Below are positions 45,464-54,326 of a stretch of DNA of 64,000 nt, piece after piece. Origin of the DNA: Singulisphaera sp. GP187 (GTDB lineage: Bacteria; Planctomycetota; Planctomycetia; Isosphaerales; Isosphaeraceae). The stretch spans positions 1,826,727 through 1,890,726 of the forward strand of contig NZ_FSRB01000002.1 in the NCBI RefSeq assembly GCF_900129635.1, written 5' to 3'. How positions within the stretch are numbered: the stretch's first letter is position 1; every line of letters starts with the position of its first letter. The notes under the pieces were generated by a model. It was not told where the DNA came from, did not search any database, and worked only from the letters and a program-made list of their open reading frames with translations. The position numbers were made by a program, and so were the translations under genes.

Positions 45464-45499
45464 GGCACCTCCCCTCCTTGGCGAGGGGAGGTGCCTTTC
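45464..45499 (+). terminator. Rho-independent-type terminator after the Gfo/Idh/MocA gene
   Basis: A perfect 12-bp stem, GGCACCTCCCCT (45464-45475) with AGGGGAGGTGCC (45484-45495), loop of 8, followed by a short TTT. It begins about 20 bp after the stop codon. Confidence 0.75.
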
Positions 45500-45556
45500 G
45501 CATATTCCCACCTCACACCCTCACTCAATCATAAAATGACGAAAAAGGACTGACCT

Positions 45557-46396
45557 ATGAAGAGGCTGTTCGGTTGGTTCGCGCTCTGCGGCCTGGCGCT
45601 GGTTGCCGCCACGTCGAACGCAGAAGCCGCGGATACCAAGATCGTCTTGATCGCGGGCACTCCGAGCCATCCCGCCGGAGCGCACGAGTTCAACGCGGGG
45701 ACGAAGCTGCTCGTCAAGTGTCTCAAGGAGGTCCCCGGGATCGACCCGGTCTTCGTCGAGGGGGGCTGGCCGAAGGACGAGAGCGTCTTCCAGGGCGCCA
45801 AGTCGGTCGTCTTCTTCATGGACGGTGGCGGCCGGCACCCGATGATCCAGGGAGAGCGCCTGGAAACGATGCGCAAGCTGATGGATCAAGGGGTCGGCCT
45901 CGTCTGTCTCCACTACGCGGTCGAGTTCCCCAAAGGCAAGGTCGGCGACCAGATTCTCGACTGGCTCGGCGGCTACTACGAGACCGCCTACTCCGACAAC
46001 CCCCACAATCATGCCCAAATCATCCCCAAGAGTGATCATCCGATTACGCGAGGCGTCAAGCCGTTTCGCGTCAACGATGAGTGGTACTTCAAGATTCGGT
46101 TCCGCCCCGAAGACGCCCGAGTCACGCCCATCCTGACCGCCGAGGAACTCGTCGGCCACGATAAGAAAACGTATCGGGACCAGGTGGTCGCCTGGGCGAC
46201 CGAGCGACAAGGCGGCGGCCGAGCATTCGGGTTCACCGGCGGTCATTTTCACACCAACTGGGGCGACGAAAATTTCCGCACCCTCGTGCTGAACTCGATC
46301 CTTTGGAGCGCCAAGCTCGAGGTCCCCTCCGAAGGGATCAAGTGCCCGGTCTCGGTCGAGGAACTCGCGAAGAACCTCGATCCCAAGGGTAAGTGA
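45557..46396 (+). CDS. Exported ThuA-domain protein
   Basis: This 279-aa protein has a signal peptide (GWFALCGLALVAATSNAEA) and a ThuA (class I amidotransferase-like) domain: KIVLIAGTPSHPAGAHEFNA, VFFMDGGGRHPMIQG, GVGLVCLHYAVEFPKG, WYFKIRF and RAFGFTGGHFHTNWGD. ThuA in rhizobia belongs to trehalose use, and in planctomycetes such proteins often lie beside Gfo/Idh/MocA oxidoreductases, as here. A role in sugar processing is therefore likely, but the reaction is unknown. AAGGA lies 8 bases before the ATG. Confidence 0.9.
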   Translation: MKRLFGWFALCGLALVAATSNAEAADTKIVLIAGTPSHPAGAHEFNAGTKLLVKCLKEVPGIDPVFVEGGWPKDESVFQGAKSVVFFMDGGGRHPMIQGERLETMRKLMDQGVGLVCLHYAVEFPKGKVGDQILDWLGGYYETAYSDNPHNHAQIIPKSDHPITRGVKPFRVNDEWYFKIRFRPEDARVTPILTAEELVGHDKKTYRDQVVAWATERQGGGRAFGFTGGHFHTNWGDENFRTLVLNSILWSAKLEVPSEGIKCPVSVEELAKNLDPKGK

Positions 46397-46431
46397 TCGA
46401 CATTTTTAAGCGTTGATGTGTTGCTGTGTTG

Positions 46432-46494
46432 TCCCGTAGGGTGGGCATGGCCTACCTCCTCAAGAGCCTGGTGGGCCGTGTCCACCCTACGGGA
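46432..46494. repeat. Hairpin repeat, family B, copy 2
   Basis: Left arm TCCCGTAGGGTGGGCATGGC (46432 onward) pairs with GCCGTGTCCACCCTACGGGA ending at 46494. Two positions differ, both compatible with G-U pairing in RNA. It lies between convergent stop codons of the ThuA and nitrilase genes. Confidence 0.8.
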
Positions 46495-46516
46495 GCAAGG
46501 ACAGGGTGGTGCCTCT

Positions 46517-47503
46517 TTATGAGCGATCGGCCGGCGGGTTCTGTTCGTGCGCCATGGCCCAGCCCGGCTTGGTGATCGGCTCCTGGCCGGCAGGAGGGGG
46601 CTCGACGAGCTTGTCGTAAAGCTCAGGGCGGCGGGCGCGAAGATAACGGCGGCCGGAGGCCTGTTCGAGCTTGTCGGCCGTCAGGAGCGCGACGACCACG
46701 TCATCCTCGAGTGCCGCGCTTTCCGCAAGCACTTCTCCGAACGGGTCGAGGATCATGGCGAGTCCCGGCTTGATCGTGTCGTCGTCGCGCCCGATCGGGT
46801 TGCTGAACACGGCATAGATCCCGTTCTCCCAGGCCCGCGCCGGCAGCCAGCGCATCAGCCAGCCTCGTCCTTTCGGACCTTGAAACTCCTGGCGGAGCCG
46901 GACCGGATCGCGGTGCCGCTCGTCCCAGAGCCGGCGATCGACGGTCCCCCGCCCCGGCATCACCGAGGGCAGGCACCCGGTGACGTGCGGCATGAAGATC
47001 ACCTCCGCGCCCAACAGGGTCGTGATCCGCACGTTTTCCGGCAAATTGTTGTCGTAGCAGGTCAGGAACCCGACCTGGATCCCCAGGATCTCGACCACGG
47101 TGTAGCGATCACCGGGCGACAGGTGCGGATTGACGAATGTGTGCAGCTTGCGATGCTTGGCGAGAAATCCGTCGGGACTCACGGCGACATAGCAATTATA
47201 GAGATGCCCCTGTTCGTCCTTTTCGATCAGGCCCGCCATCACGACCACGCCCGCTTCCCGCGCGATCTCGGTCAAGGCCCGGACCGATGGGCCGTCGGGG
47301 ACGGACTCCGCGACCGCCGTGAGCTGGTCCCGGTCGAGATGTTGCAGGAAGGTGTAGGCGGTGATCGAACACTCGTGAAAGCTGACGATCTCGGCCCCCT
47401 GCTCTACCGCGACTCGGGTCAAGTCGCGGATTCGCGCGAGGTTGTACGGCTTGTCGTTGTCGTGGTGCTCAAACTGGACGGTTGCGACACGGATATCTCG
47501 CAT
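46517..47503 (-). CDS. Carbon-nitrogen hydrolase (nitrilase superfamily)
   Basis: This 328-aa cytoplasmic protein has the full Glu-Lys-Cys triad of the nitrilase superfamily: Glu44 in SFHECSITAY, Lys119 in AKHRKLHTF and Cys149 in VGFLTCYDNNLPEN. The start MRDIRVATVQFEHHDNDK and the later NGIYAVFSNPIGRDDD are typical of amidase-like branches. The substrate (an amide, carbamoyl or nitrile) cannot be told. ATG at 47503 is used because the longer frame lacks family sequence. No operon partner on this strand. Confidence 0.93.
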   Translation of the reverse strand: MRDIRVATVQFEHHDNDKPYNLARIRDLTRVAVEQGAEIVSFHECSITAYTFLQHLDRDQLTAVAESVPDGPSVRALTEIAREAGVVVMAGLIEKDEQGHLYNCYVAVSPDGFLAKHRKLHTFVNPHLSPGDRYTVVEILGIQVGFLTCYDNNLPENVRITTLLGAEVIFMPHVTGCLPSVMPGRGTVDRRLWDERHRDPVRLRQEFQGPKGRGWLMRWLPARAWENGIYAVFSNPIGRDDDTIKPGLAMILDPFGEVLAESAALEDDVVVALLTADKLEQASGRRYLRARRPELYDKLVEPPPAGQEPITKPGWAMAHEQNPPADRS

Positions 47504-47658
47504 CAAAGACGCCTTTCTCAATTCTGTCGTGACATCGCTTCGAGGATCGCCGATGATATCGTAACAAGGGTCGGCTAAGCCGCCAGACAACCTCCGGCAA
47601 CGCGCCGTTCAGAGCCGGCGGGGCGGCCTGGTCGTGAGATCCTGGAGGAGGGACGACG

Positions 47659-47901
47659 ATGAGCGAGCCGGAACGCGAAGCCTCGGTGGAAGAGCAGGCT
47701 GAACGATTGGTGAGCGCCTTGGGCCGCCAGACGCTCGGTCGCGAGATGACGGCCGGCGAGTCGGCCGCGATGGCCACCATCCTCAAGGCGGCCGTCCAGG
47801 CACTGAAGCATGGGTTCATCCAGCGGCTCGCCGAGCAGGTCACGGCCGAGCGCGAAACCGAGACCGTCGAAGAGTTCTTCGAGAACATCAAGCCCGACTA
47901 G
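47659..47901 (+). CDS. Small conserved-type hypothetical protein (80 aa)
   Basis: An 80-aa acidic, helical protein (EEQAERLVSALGRQTLGREM, AAMATILKAAVQALKHGFIQ, ETVEEFFENIKPD). GGAGG appears about 8 bases before the ATG, which supports translation. Transcribed away from the nitrilase gene. No family recognised; it could be an adaptor or regulatory protein. Confidence 0.65.
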   Translation: MSEPEREASVEEQAERLVSALGRQTLGREMTAGESAAMATILKAAVQALKHGFIQRLAEQVTAERETETVEEFFENIKPD

Positions 47902-47920
47902 TCAGGATCGCCCTCGGAAT

Positions 47921-47957
47921 TTCGCTCGCCGTTTGCGCTTGAGGCGAGCGAATTTTC
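47921..47957. terminator. Bidirectional-type terminator between convergent genes
   Basis: TTCGCTCGCC (47921-47930) pairs perfectly with GGCGAGCGAA (47943-47952), loop of 12, flanked by TTTTC on the right. It lies between the small gene at 47659-47901 and the convergent membrane protein gene at 47986-48735. Confidence 0.6.
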
Positions 47958-47985
47958 TGAGGCGGGTGAGGTTTGGCGTCAGGTT

Positions 47986-48735
47986 TCAGAAGTCGGAATA
48001 AGGAGGGGCCGGCTTGCTGTCGAAGGCAACGCCCTTGGCGAGGAAAAAATCGCGGTAGAGGATCGCGATCGAGAGCACGTAGATCGGGCCCGTGAGCAGG
48101 ATCCCGATGCAGAAGAAGCAGGTGCCGATGCCGCTGAGGAACGACGTGACGGCATGAAACAGGGTGGCCAGGAGCCATTGCGACTTGAGTGCGTTCCAGC
48201 TCCGCTGGATCGCCGCGATCGCCGTCAATCGCCCGTCGACGATCAACGGGATGGTGAACATGAAGAGGCCGTGGAGGATGAGCCCCGGGATCACGAAGCA
48301 GACGAAGCTCACGAGCGCCACGATGACTGCGCAGAGGATCGCGCCCATTGCGAGTTCGTTGAGGACGTCGACCACGGAGAACAGGTCGCTGACCTGAATT
48401 CGCATGCCCCGGATTTGACGGCAGGCCATCCGGAACATCCCGCCCACGAAGAACCCGTTGATGAGCGCGGCGAGAACGACCTGGACGGCCATCTCCTCGC
48501 GAGGCATCGGCCATCGGAAGCCGACCAAGCCACCGTTATGGCCCAGATGAAACAGCGAGTCGGCGAGTTTCGAGACGAGCGAATTTCCCGCGAGCACAAC
48601 CAACATCGTCAGAGCCCAGGTGAACCATTCCGCCTGGACCAGGGTCCAGGCCTCGCCGATTGCGGAGAAGCGAACGACCGGCTGTCGATAATCCCGCGCG
48701 TTCGCGGCGTCGAACTGGGGGTCGCCTACACCCAT
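47986..48735 (-). CDS. Multi-span membrane protein of unknown function
   Basis: This 249-aa protein has about five hydrophobic segments (WFTWALTMLVVLAGNSLVS, VQVVLAALINGFFVGGMF, MGAILCAVIVALVSFVCFVI, LLATLFHAVTSFLSGIGTCF and a last one with GILLTGPIYVLSIAILY). The overall pattern, with VDGRLTAIAAIQRSWNALKS between spans, resembles bacterial membrane proteins of the DUF975/glycerophosphodiester-associated type, but I cannot assign it firmly. ATG at 48735 has AGGAG upstream. It is divergent from the methyltransferase gene by about 180 bp. Confidence 0.75.
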   Translation of the reverse strand: MGVGDPQFDAANARDYRQPVVRFSAIGEAWTLVQAEWFTWALTMLVVLAGNSLVSKLADSLFHLGHNGGLVGFRWPMPREEMAVQVVLAALINGFFVGGMFRMACRQIRGMRIQVSDLFSVVDVLNELAMGAILCAVIVALVSFVCFVIPGLILHGLFMFTIPLIVDGRLTAIAAIQRSWNALKSQWLLATLFHAVTSFLSGIGTCFFCIGILLTGPIYVLSIAILYRDFFLAKGVAFDSKPAPPYSDF

Positions 48736-48916
48736 GAGTGGGGTCGCTCCTGATCGTTTTTCGTTTCTTGGGGATTGCCCGCGCAATAACCACCACGGGG
48801 TACTATTCGCTGGTCCGCGCCGACTATTCTCGGGTTCCCCCGATTGAGGCTCAAGGATACCATTCGCCGCTCGCCCGTCGAACCAAGTTTGCGGCCCGAT
48901 CGATCGGAGGCTGCCC

Positions 48917-50017
48917 GTGGACGGAACCGACCCAATTGTCTGCCCACGCTGTCAGGGCAGTCTGCACGAACAGGTTGACCGGTGGTCGTGCCGGGGTTGT
49001 GGGGCGTCCTACCGTGGGTTACGGGGGATCCCCGACCTGCGGACCGGTGACGACCTGTTCTTGGCCAATCGCGCCGACTGGGACTTTGCGCTGCGGCTGA
49101 ACGATGACTACGACCGGCTCGACTTCCGCGGCCTGCTCGAGCGCTACTTCGACCTCTCTCCCGAAATTCCCAGCGACCTGCGGCGCCGGCAGATCGCCCA
49201 CATCCTGACCGGCCCCGACCGGTTCTCGGAGCACCTCGATTGCTCGGTCATGCTCCGTTGCTTGATCTCGTGGGACCGGGTGCTCGACCTCGGCTGCGGG
49301 ACCGGATCGGTCCTGCTCGCGCTGGCGAGTCGCCCCGCCGACCTGGATGGGTACGAGGACCAGCGGCCCCTGTATGGGGTCGATATCGCGATGCGCTGGC
49401 TCTTGGTCGCCCGGAAACGACTCGACGAGGCGGGGCACTCCGACGTCCGCCTGGTCTGTGGCTGCGCAGAGGCCCAACCGTTCGGCTCCCAGAGCTTCGG
49501 CGGCCTGATCGGCGGCGACGTCATCGAACACGTCGGCGATCAAGCGCGTACGCTCGCGGAGGCGCATCGGATCCTCAAGCCGTGGGGTCGGCTCTACCTG
49601 GCGACGCCAAATCGGTTCAGCCTTGCTCCCGAGCCGCACGTTCAGGTCTGGGGAGTCGGGTTCCTGCCGCGGCGCTGGATGTCCGCTTACGTCTTCTGGA
49701 AGCGACAGGTTGACTTTCGGGCGATTCGTACGCTGAGTTACGTTGAGTGGAAGCGGCTGCTTCGTCGGAGCCCGTTCGAAGGCGGGATTGTCTCGGCCCC
49801 GGGGCTGAGCGAGAACGAACTGGCCGAGTTCGCTCCGTTCAAACGCGCTCTCGCTCGGCTCTATAATCGCGCGGTGGCCGGTTATGGTCGGTGGCTGGCG
49901 CTGGCGTTCGGTCCGCTCTATCACATCCATTGTCGACGGAGCGGCGCGATCGTCTCGGCCCCCACGTCCAGCCCAGCGCCTCACCCACACTCCAGGCCGT
50001 CAACAACCCGAGTGTGA
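48917..50017 (+). CDS. Class I SAM-dependent methyltransferase with N-terminal zinc ribbon
   Basis: This 366-aa protein starts with a zinc ribbon (CPRC at residues 9-12, CRGCG at 25-29). The methyltransferase core has the SAM motif VLDLGCGTGSVLLAL, an acidic GVDIAMRWL strand, the DVIEHVGDQ motif and RLYLATPNRFSL. GTG at 48917 is strongly supported by GGAGG 6 bases upstream. Members of this type modify lipids, glycans or small molecules. The last ~55 residues are Ser/Pro/Arg-rich and read antisense to the 3' end of the facing glycosyltransferase gene (overlap 49839-50017). Its place beside two glycosyltransferases suggests surface-glycan or lipid modification (inference). Confidence 0.9.
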   Translation: MDGTDPIVCPRCQGSLHEQVDRWSCRGCGASYRGLRGIPDLRTGDDLFLANRADWDFALRLNDDYDRLDFRGLLERYFDLSPEIPSDLRRRQIAHILTGPDRFSEHLDCSVMLRCLISWDRVLDLGCGTGSVLLALASRPADLDGYEDQRPLYGVDIAMRWLLVARKRLDEAGHSDVRLVCGCAEAQPFGSQSFGGLIGGDVIEHVGDQARTLAEAHRILKPWGRLYLATPNRFSLAPEPHVQVWGVGFLPRRWMSAYVFWKRQVDFRAIRTLSYVEWKRLLRRSPFEGGIVSAPGLSENELAEFAPFKRALARLYNRAVAGYGRWLALAFGPLYHIHCRRSGAIVSAPTSSPAPHPHSRPSTTRV

Positions 50018-50831
50018 CCGGCAGGCTGAGGAGAAAGAAGCGACGATGGCGCCGTCGTGAGACGACGGCGGCCGCGAGCCGTGCGAACTGGACCGACAAG
50101 ATCGCTGGGGCCGCGACCAGGGCGGCCGAGTTCACGAGTCGCGAGTGCCAACCGGCACGGAGTCGGCCGAATTCGATGCCGAACCGGAGCCGATCACCGA
50201 ATGCCTCGCGCCAGGAATAACGGCGGACGTGGCGGGCGATAGCCTCTCGGACTTCGACGACGGTCGCCCCGCGTTGGCGCAGTTCTCGGTGCACCTCGTT
50301 CTCTTGAATCTCGGCCCGCGCGAGCGCGGCCAGGTCGATGCTCGTGCCCGTCAAACGGACGGCGAAGTTGTTCCCCGCCAGTCGGTCCGGCGGTCCGGCC
50401 TGACCGGTCTGCCGGGGAAGGAAGGAGGCGTATTCCGTGAAGAAGACGGCCCAGTCGACGGCCGCCGTTCCCATCGCCGGCTCGACTGGACCGGAGGCAC
50501 CTGTGACTGCCTGATCCTCGAACGCCCTGATCCAGCAGGCCATCCAATTTGGATCAAACCGGCAAGAGTCTTCGGTGAAGACGGCGATCGATCCTCGGGC
50601 CTGGTCGAGCCCGAGCCGACGCAGCCTCGGCACGCCGCTGCCAGCCGCGGCGGCGATCCAATGGACGCCCTCGACGGATTCGGGCGGCGCGATCTGGTCG
50701 CCGGCCGCCGCCACGATGATCTCGGCCCGGTCGATGGCGTCCTGGTTCCGGAGCGAGGCGACGGTTCGCGCGACGGCTGGCCACGAATCGCTGGCGGCGA
50801 CGATCACTGTCAGGACGGGTCGCTTACTCAA
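49839..50831 (-). CDS. Glycosyltransferase family 2-like protein
   Basis: This 330-aa protein has a GT-A-type start (VLTVIVAASDSWPAVARTVA), an acidic IAVFTEDSCRFDPNWM segment in place of the DxD motif, the shared AVDWAVFFTEYASFLP motif, and C-terminal membrane-associated helices (HRRFFLLSLPVTLGLLTAW). It is a paralogue of the next gene upstream, whose stop it overlaps by 8 bp. Compared with that paralogue, which ends eight residues after FGP, this one runs about 38 residues past WGP in Arg-rich sequence antisense to the methyltransferase, suggesting loss of the original stop. Confidence 0.8.
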   Translation of the reverse strand: MSKRPVLTVIVAASDSWPAVARTVASLRNQDAIDRAEIIVAAAGDQIAPPESVEGVHWIAAAAGSGVPRLRRLGLDQARGSIAVFTEDSCRFDPNWMACWIRAFEDQAVTGASGPVEPAMGTAAVDWAVFFTEYASFLPRQTGQAGPPDRLAGNNFAVRLTGTSIDLAALARAEIQENEVHRELRQRGATVVEVREAIARHVRRYSWREAFGDRLRFGIEFGRLRAGWHSRLVNSAALVAAPAILSVQFARLAAAVVSRRRHRRFFLLSLPVTLGLLTAWSVGEALGWTWGPRRSRRSVDNGCDRADRTPAPATDHNRPPRDYRAERERV

Positions 50832-51750
50832 CCTGGTTCAGGCTCGAGCCTGGCCCGAAGAGGTAGCCCACCATTTCGCCCACCGCGCCCACGGACAGGA
50901 ACAGCGCGACCAGCGGGCTCGCCGCGAGAAACCAACCGAGGTTCCGCTGCTTGGTCAGGACCGTTTTCGTGACCCGGGCCATCAGCAAGGCCGGCAAGGC
51001 GAGGGAACCGAACCCGTAGACCAGGCGTTTGAGCACCGACTGGTCGACCCGGCGCATCCCTGCGTACGACCGTGCGAAGTGGAACCGCTGCACGACGAAA
51101 TAGCCGAGCCGAAACGGCTTGATATGATGAACCACCGCGGCGTTGGTCGAGGCGAGCCGGACCCCGTCCGCGCGGAGGCTATCATTGATCCAGGATTCCC
51201 ACTTCCCCTCTGCCAGGACCTTGGCGTGGCGCATCAGGTGGGGGCGTTTGTAGGCGATGTTGTTGCCGGGGAGGTCGGTCGCTTCCCCTTCGACGACCGG
51301 CTTCATGTAGGGCGTGTATTCGCAGAAGAAGACGGCCCAGTTGACCAGGCCCCGCTTGCCGTTCTCGACAGCGCCCCCCACCGCGGCCCAAGGCCCTTCG
51401 TGAGCCTCGAGCAGCGAGGCCGCCCAGCCCGAGGCGACCTGGCCGTGGTCTTCGAGGATCGCGACGATCTTGCCCCGGGCCCGGCAGACGCCGAGGTGCC
51501 GCAAGTTGGGGATCGGCATCCGCTCGGCCTCGATCACGACCACCTCAGGCCGATGGGCCCGAAGCCGCTCGCGAACCGCCCCGCCGATCGCCTCCACAAC
51601 GATCACTTCCATGCAGGCCCGCTCCGGCTGGGCGTCGAGCGCCTGCAGCGTGGGTTCGAGGACCTCCCAGCCATTGACCGATGCGACGACCACGGACAGG
51701 TTGGGCTCACCGACTTGGGACGTCGGTTCAGATGTGGCAAGCACGGGCAT
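50824..51750 (-). CDS. Glycosyltransferase family 2-like protein (paralogue)
   Basis: This 308-aa protein shows NLSVVVASVNGWEVLEPTLQ at the start, the acidic IVAILEDHGQVASGW, LVNWAVFFCEYTPYMKP, the LPGNNIAYKR segment typical of GT2 acceptors, and a C-terminal hydrophobic part (NLGWFLAASPLVALFLSVGA) probably touching the membrane. Its stop overlaps the start of the downstream paralogue by 8 bp, so the two form a translationally coupled pair. Substrate unknown; a cell-envelope glycan or glycolipid is likely. Confidence 0.82.
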   Translation of the reverse strand: MPVLATSEPTSQVGEPNLSVVVASVNGWEVLEPTLQALDAQPERACMEVIVVEAIGGAVRERLRAHRPEVVVIEAERMPIPNLRHLGVCRARGKIVAILEDHGQVASGWAASLLEAHEGPWAAVGGAVENGKRGLVNWAVFFCEYTPYMKPVVEGEATDLPGNNIAYKRPHLMRHAKVLAEGKWESWINDSLRADGVRLASTNAAVVHHIKPFRLGYFVVQRFHFARSYAGMRRVDQSVLKRLVYGFGSLALPALLMARVTKTVLTKQRNLGWFLAASPLVALFLSVGAVGEMVGYLFGPGSSLNQVE

Positions 51751-52220
51751 CGGGCCTCCTTACCCTGATGGTCGTTGTCGGGGCGTCGCGCTCCTCCCTC
51801 TGGGGCCGAGCCGCGCCGGCATCCTATCTCTAAAGCGCGGGACCGGCAATCGGAAGTCTCTGAAGCTCTGCGAGCCTCCCGAGCCGTCGTTTTGCGAGCG
51901 GTTTCCGCCTCTAATGATGCTCCCTTTGAGGAGTCCGCGGGCGACTCTTTCTGCTTGTTTCGGCAGTTTGGCGGAATTTTGGCGATCCGGTGGATTTGCT
52001 GGGTTGGCATGAACTCTGCGAGTCAGAATGGCTTCAGTCAAGCCGGTGCGACCTCGAGCCTCGGACAGAATTGGTGATTTCGGAGAATCCGGCAAAATCG
52101 ACTCATGCTGGCGGTTTGGGGGAGAATTGAGTGGATTTGAGCCGTAGTTCTTTGCGATAGCATACGATACCAGGTGGTTCAAACCCACCTCTCGAAATCA
52201 GCATCAACTGGGAGGAGCGC
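51751..52220. other. Divergent intergenic region
   Basis: About 470 bp between the glycosyltransferase gene and the exported 701-aa protein gene. The right half is AT-richer. No gene or repeat is supported; promoters for both directions are expected here. Confidence 0.45.
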
Positions 52221-54326
52221 ATGCGACGTCTCGGCGTGGGCAGATGGATCTTGGCGATGGGAATGATGGGGGGCAGCCTGGGAGCGGCTCCCGCCGCGCC
52301 GAGTTATTATGCGGTCGATCAGAAGATTGGAACGATCCGCGAGGCGTGGACGAAGCCCGGAGCCGTGGCTCAACCGAACGCTCAGGGGTGGAACGCCTTT
52401 TTCGATGCGCTCCTCGGTGAGTTGAAGAACTACTCGGTGTTACCGTCCGAGAACGATCGGCTGGCCTCATTGAACAGCGTCTATCAGATCTCGGTGGCGC
52501 TGAAGGGAACGACCTGGCCGCCGGCCGCCGAGCTTCGCGAGGAGCTTCGCGCCTGGCTCCGGCCGCGCGTACGGCTGGCCTGGGCCGAACGCAAGCTGGT
52601 GGACCGCGTCAAGGGCCTTCCCCAAGTCCCCGATGCCGGCGTCCAGCAGAACCGCGAGCGCTGGGTGAAGTTCGTCGGGAACGACCTGGGCGATGCCCTC
52701 CGTCAGTACGAAGGGGCGATCACCGTTTCTCAGCGTCAACTGGCCCTCAAGCACCTGTACACGGCGCTCAATTCCCTGCAAGCGAACAACGCGTCTCGCC
52801 CCTGGGTTCCTTCGGTGGAGTTGCAGGCGGCGTTGAACGACCTTTACAACGTCCCCAACCTCGACCTTTCCGCCGACGCCTCGACGGTGGCCCCTGCCCT
52901 CTCGGCGGATGTTGTAGAGTCGGGTCCGATCTATCGTAAAGGCTATGTCACGCAGGTCACCGCCGGCCAGAAAACGGGGTTCGGCCTGTTGTCGAGCGAC
53001 GAGGGGATCGCGTTCTACAACAGCCAGCTTGCCACCAGCGTGACTCCGATCACGGATTTTCAGAACCAGGTCCAGCAGGACCGCAGGGGCCGGCGGGCCG
53101 CCAATCTCTATTACTTCACCGCCACCTCCGTGGATAACTCCCAGATCACGGTGACGGCGGTGCTGACTCCGAACGGGCTTCGGCTCGGGCCGGAATATCA
53201 GCACAACGTCAGCGCTCTGTTTTCCTCGTTCAAGCAGCAGGGCAAAGGCCTCGGACGCTTCGTTGCCTCGCTCCTCGGGTTCAATCAGGCGAAGATTCAA
53301 CAGCAGGTCGCTCAGGGAGCGATCGGCAAAATCGCCGAGAACGTGGCAAGGGAAGCCGCGGAGCTGGGGGGCGAGAGGACCGCGCAGGCCGAGGCGCAGA
53401 AGAACGCGCAGCTCGCCCAATACTTGCTGTTCGGCCGGAATGCCGCCGCCTTGCGGAACCTCTTGATCACGGGCCTGACCCTCCGTTCCCGACCGGAGAA
53501 CGTGTTGCTTGGTGGTAGGCTCCAGTGGCTCAATGCGAGTGACCAGGTCGGCGGCGATGCGCCGCAGCCGGCCAAATTCGCCACGCCTGACGCGGGGGTC
53601 TCGGCCGACCTCCATCTGGGCTCGATCCTCACCAGCCTGAGCCGGGGATATCTTCAGAGCGAGCCCGCCCGGTCCGTCAACAACCTGATGATTATCACCA
53701 AGAAGCCGGTCCCCAACGCTCCCCCGGCGGAAGGGGTCGTGGTCAAGCGTGACTCCGACTTCGCCACTTACCTGAAGGCGGTCAACGACGCCCGAGCGGC
53801 GGCGGACCCCAATGTGATGGCGATCCGGGTGAAGAAGCCGACCACGCCCCCTGACTTCGCCGCGGACGCGCGCGGCTACCTGGTGGCCCTGGTTCACGAC
53901 TTTCAGATCGAGGTCCCGGTCCCTCCCGAGATGACCAAGGGGGGGCTCTTCGGGCCGCCGGCCCAGGTTTATCGGATCACCTCTCCCCAGGCGGAGTTCG
54001 TGATCTCGTTCCAGGTGACACCGGAATCCCAGACCTCGCCGGTCCGGCTTGCCGGGAAGATCGAAGGATTCGACCCGGGACCGGGCGCGAGGATCCTCAC
54101 CATCAATGACGATGAGGCCAAGGCCACCGCGCTCAGCCCCCTCGCCTCCGTTGCGGTCATGTCTGGCGTTCGCAACAAACTCCAGGGTCGGCCGATCGAC
54201 GTTCCCCTGAGCAATTTGAAGCTGCAAGGGTTCGCGATTCGCGAGGTCAGCCCGCTCGAACCGTCGGGTTGGATCCGGGTGAACCTGATCCGGACCTCGG
54301 CGAGCCCCGCGGCGGGCGTTCGATAA
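52221..54326 (+). CDS. Exported protein of unknown function (701 aa)
   Basis: A 701-aa protein with a clear signal peptide (RWILAMGMMGGSLGAAPAAP). The N-terminal ~220 residues are helical (DQKIGTIREAWTKPGAVAQ, LREELRAWLRPRVRLAW, YEGAITVSQRQLALKHLYTA). The middle has LYYFTATSVDNSQITVTAVL and a long Gln/Ala-rich coiled part (NVAREAAELGGERTAQAEAQ). The C-terminal half is beta-rich. GGGAGGAG is 4-5 bases before the ATG. No known domain recognised; transcribed alone. Probably periplasmic or cell-surface, with a planctomycete-restricted look (inference). Confidence 0.75.
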   Translation: MRRLGVGRWILAMGMMGGSLGAAPAAPSYYAVDQKIGTIREAWTKPGAVAQPNAQGWNAFFDALLGELKNYSVLPSENDRLASLNSVYQISVALKGTTWPPAAELREELRAWLRPRVRLAWAERKLVDRVKGLPQVPDAGVQQNRERWVKFVGNDLGDALRQYEGAITVSQRQLALKHLYTALNSLQANNASRPWVPSVELQAALNDLYNVPNLDLSADASTVAPALSADVVESGPIYRKGYVTQVTAGQKTGFGLLSSDEGIAFYNSQLATSVTPITDFQNQVQQDRRGRRAANLYYFTATSVDNSQITVTAVLTPNGLRLGPEYQHNVSALFSSFKQQGKGLGRFVASLLGFNQAKIQQQVAQGAIGKIAENVAREAAELGGERTAQAEAQKNAQLAQYLLFGRNAAALRNLLITGLTLRSRPENVLLGGRLQWLNASDQVGGDAPQPAKFATPDAGVSADLHLGSILTSLSRGYLQSEPARSVNNLMIITKKPVPNAPPAEGVVVKRDSDFATYLKAVNDARAAADPNVMAIRVKKPTTPPDFAADARGYLVALVHDFQIEVPVPPEMTKGGLFGPPAQVYRITSPQAEFVISFQVTPESQTSPVRLAGKIEGFDPGPGARILTINDDEAKATALSPLASVAVMSGVRNKLQGRPIDVPLSNLKLQGFAIREVSPLEPSGWIRVNLIRTSASPAAGVR

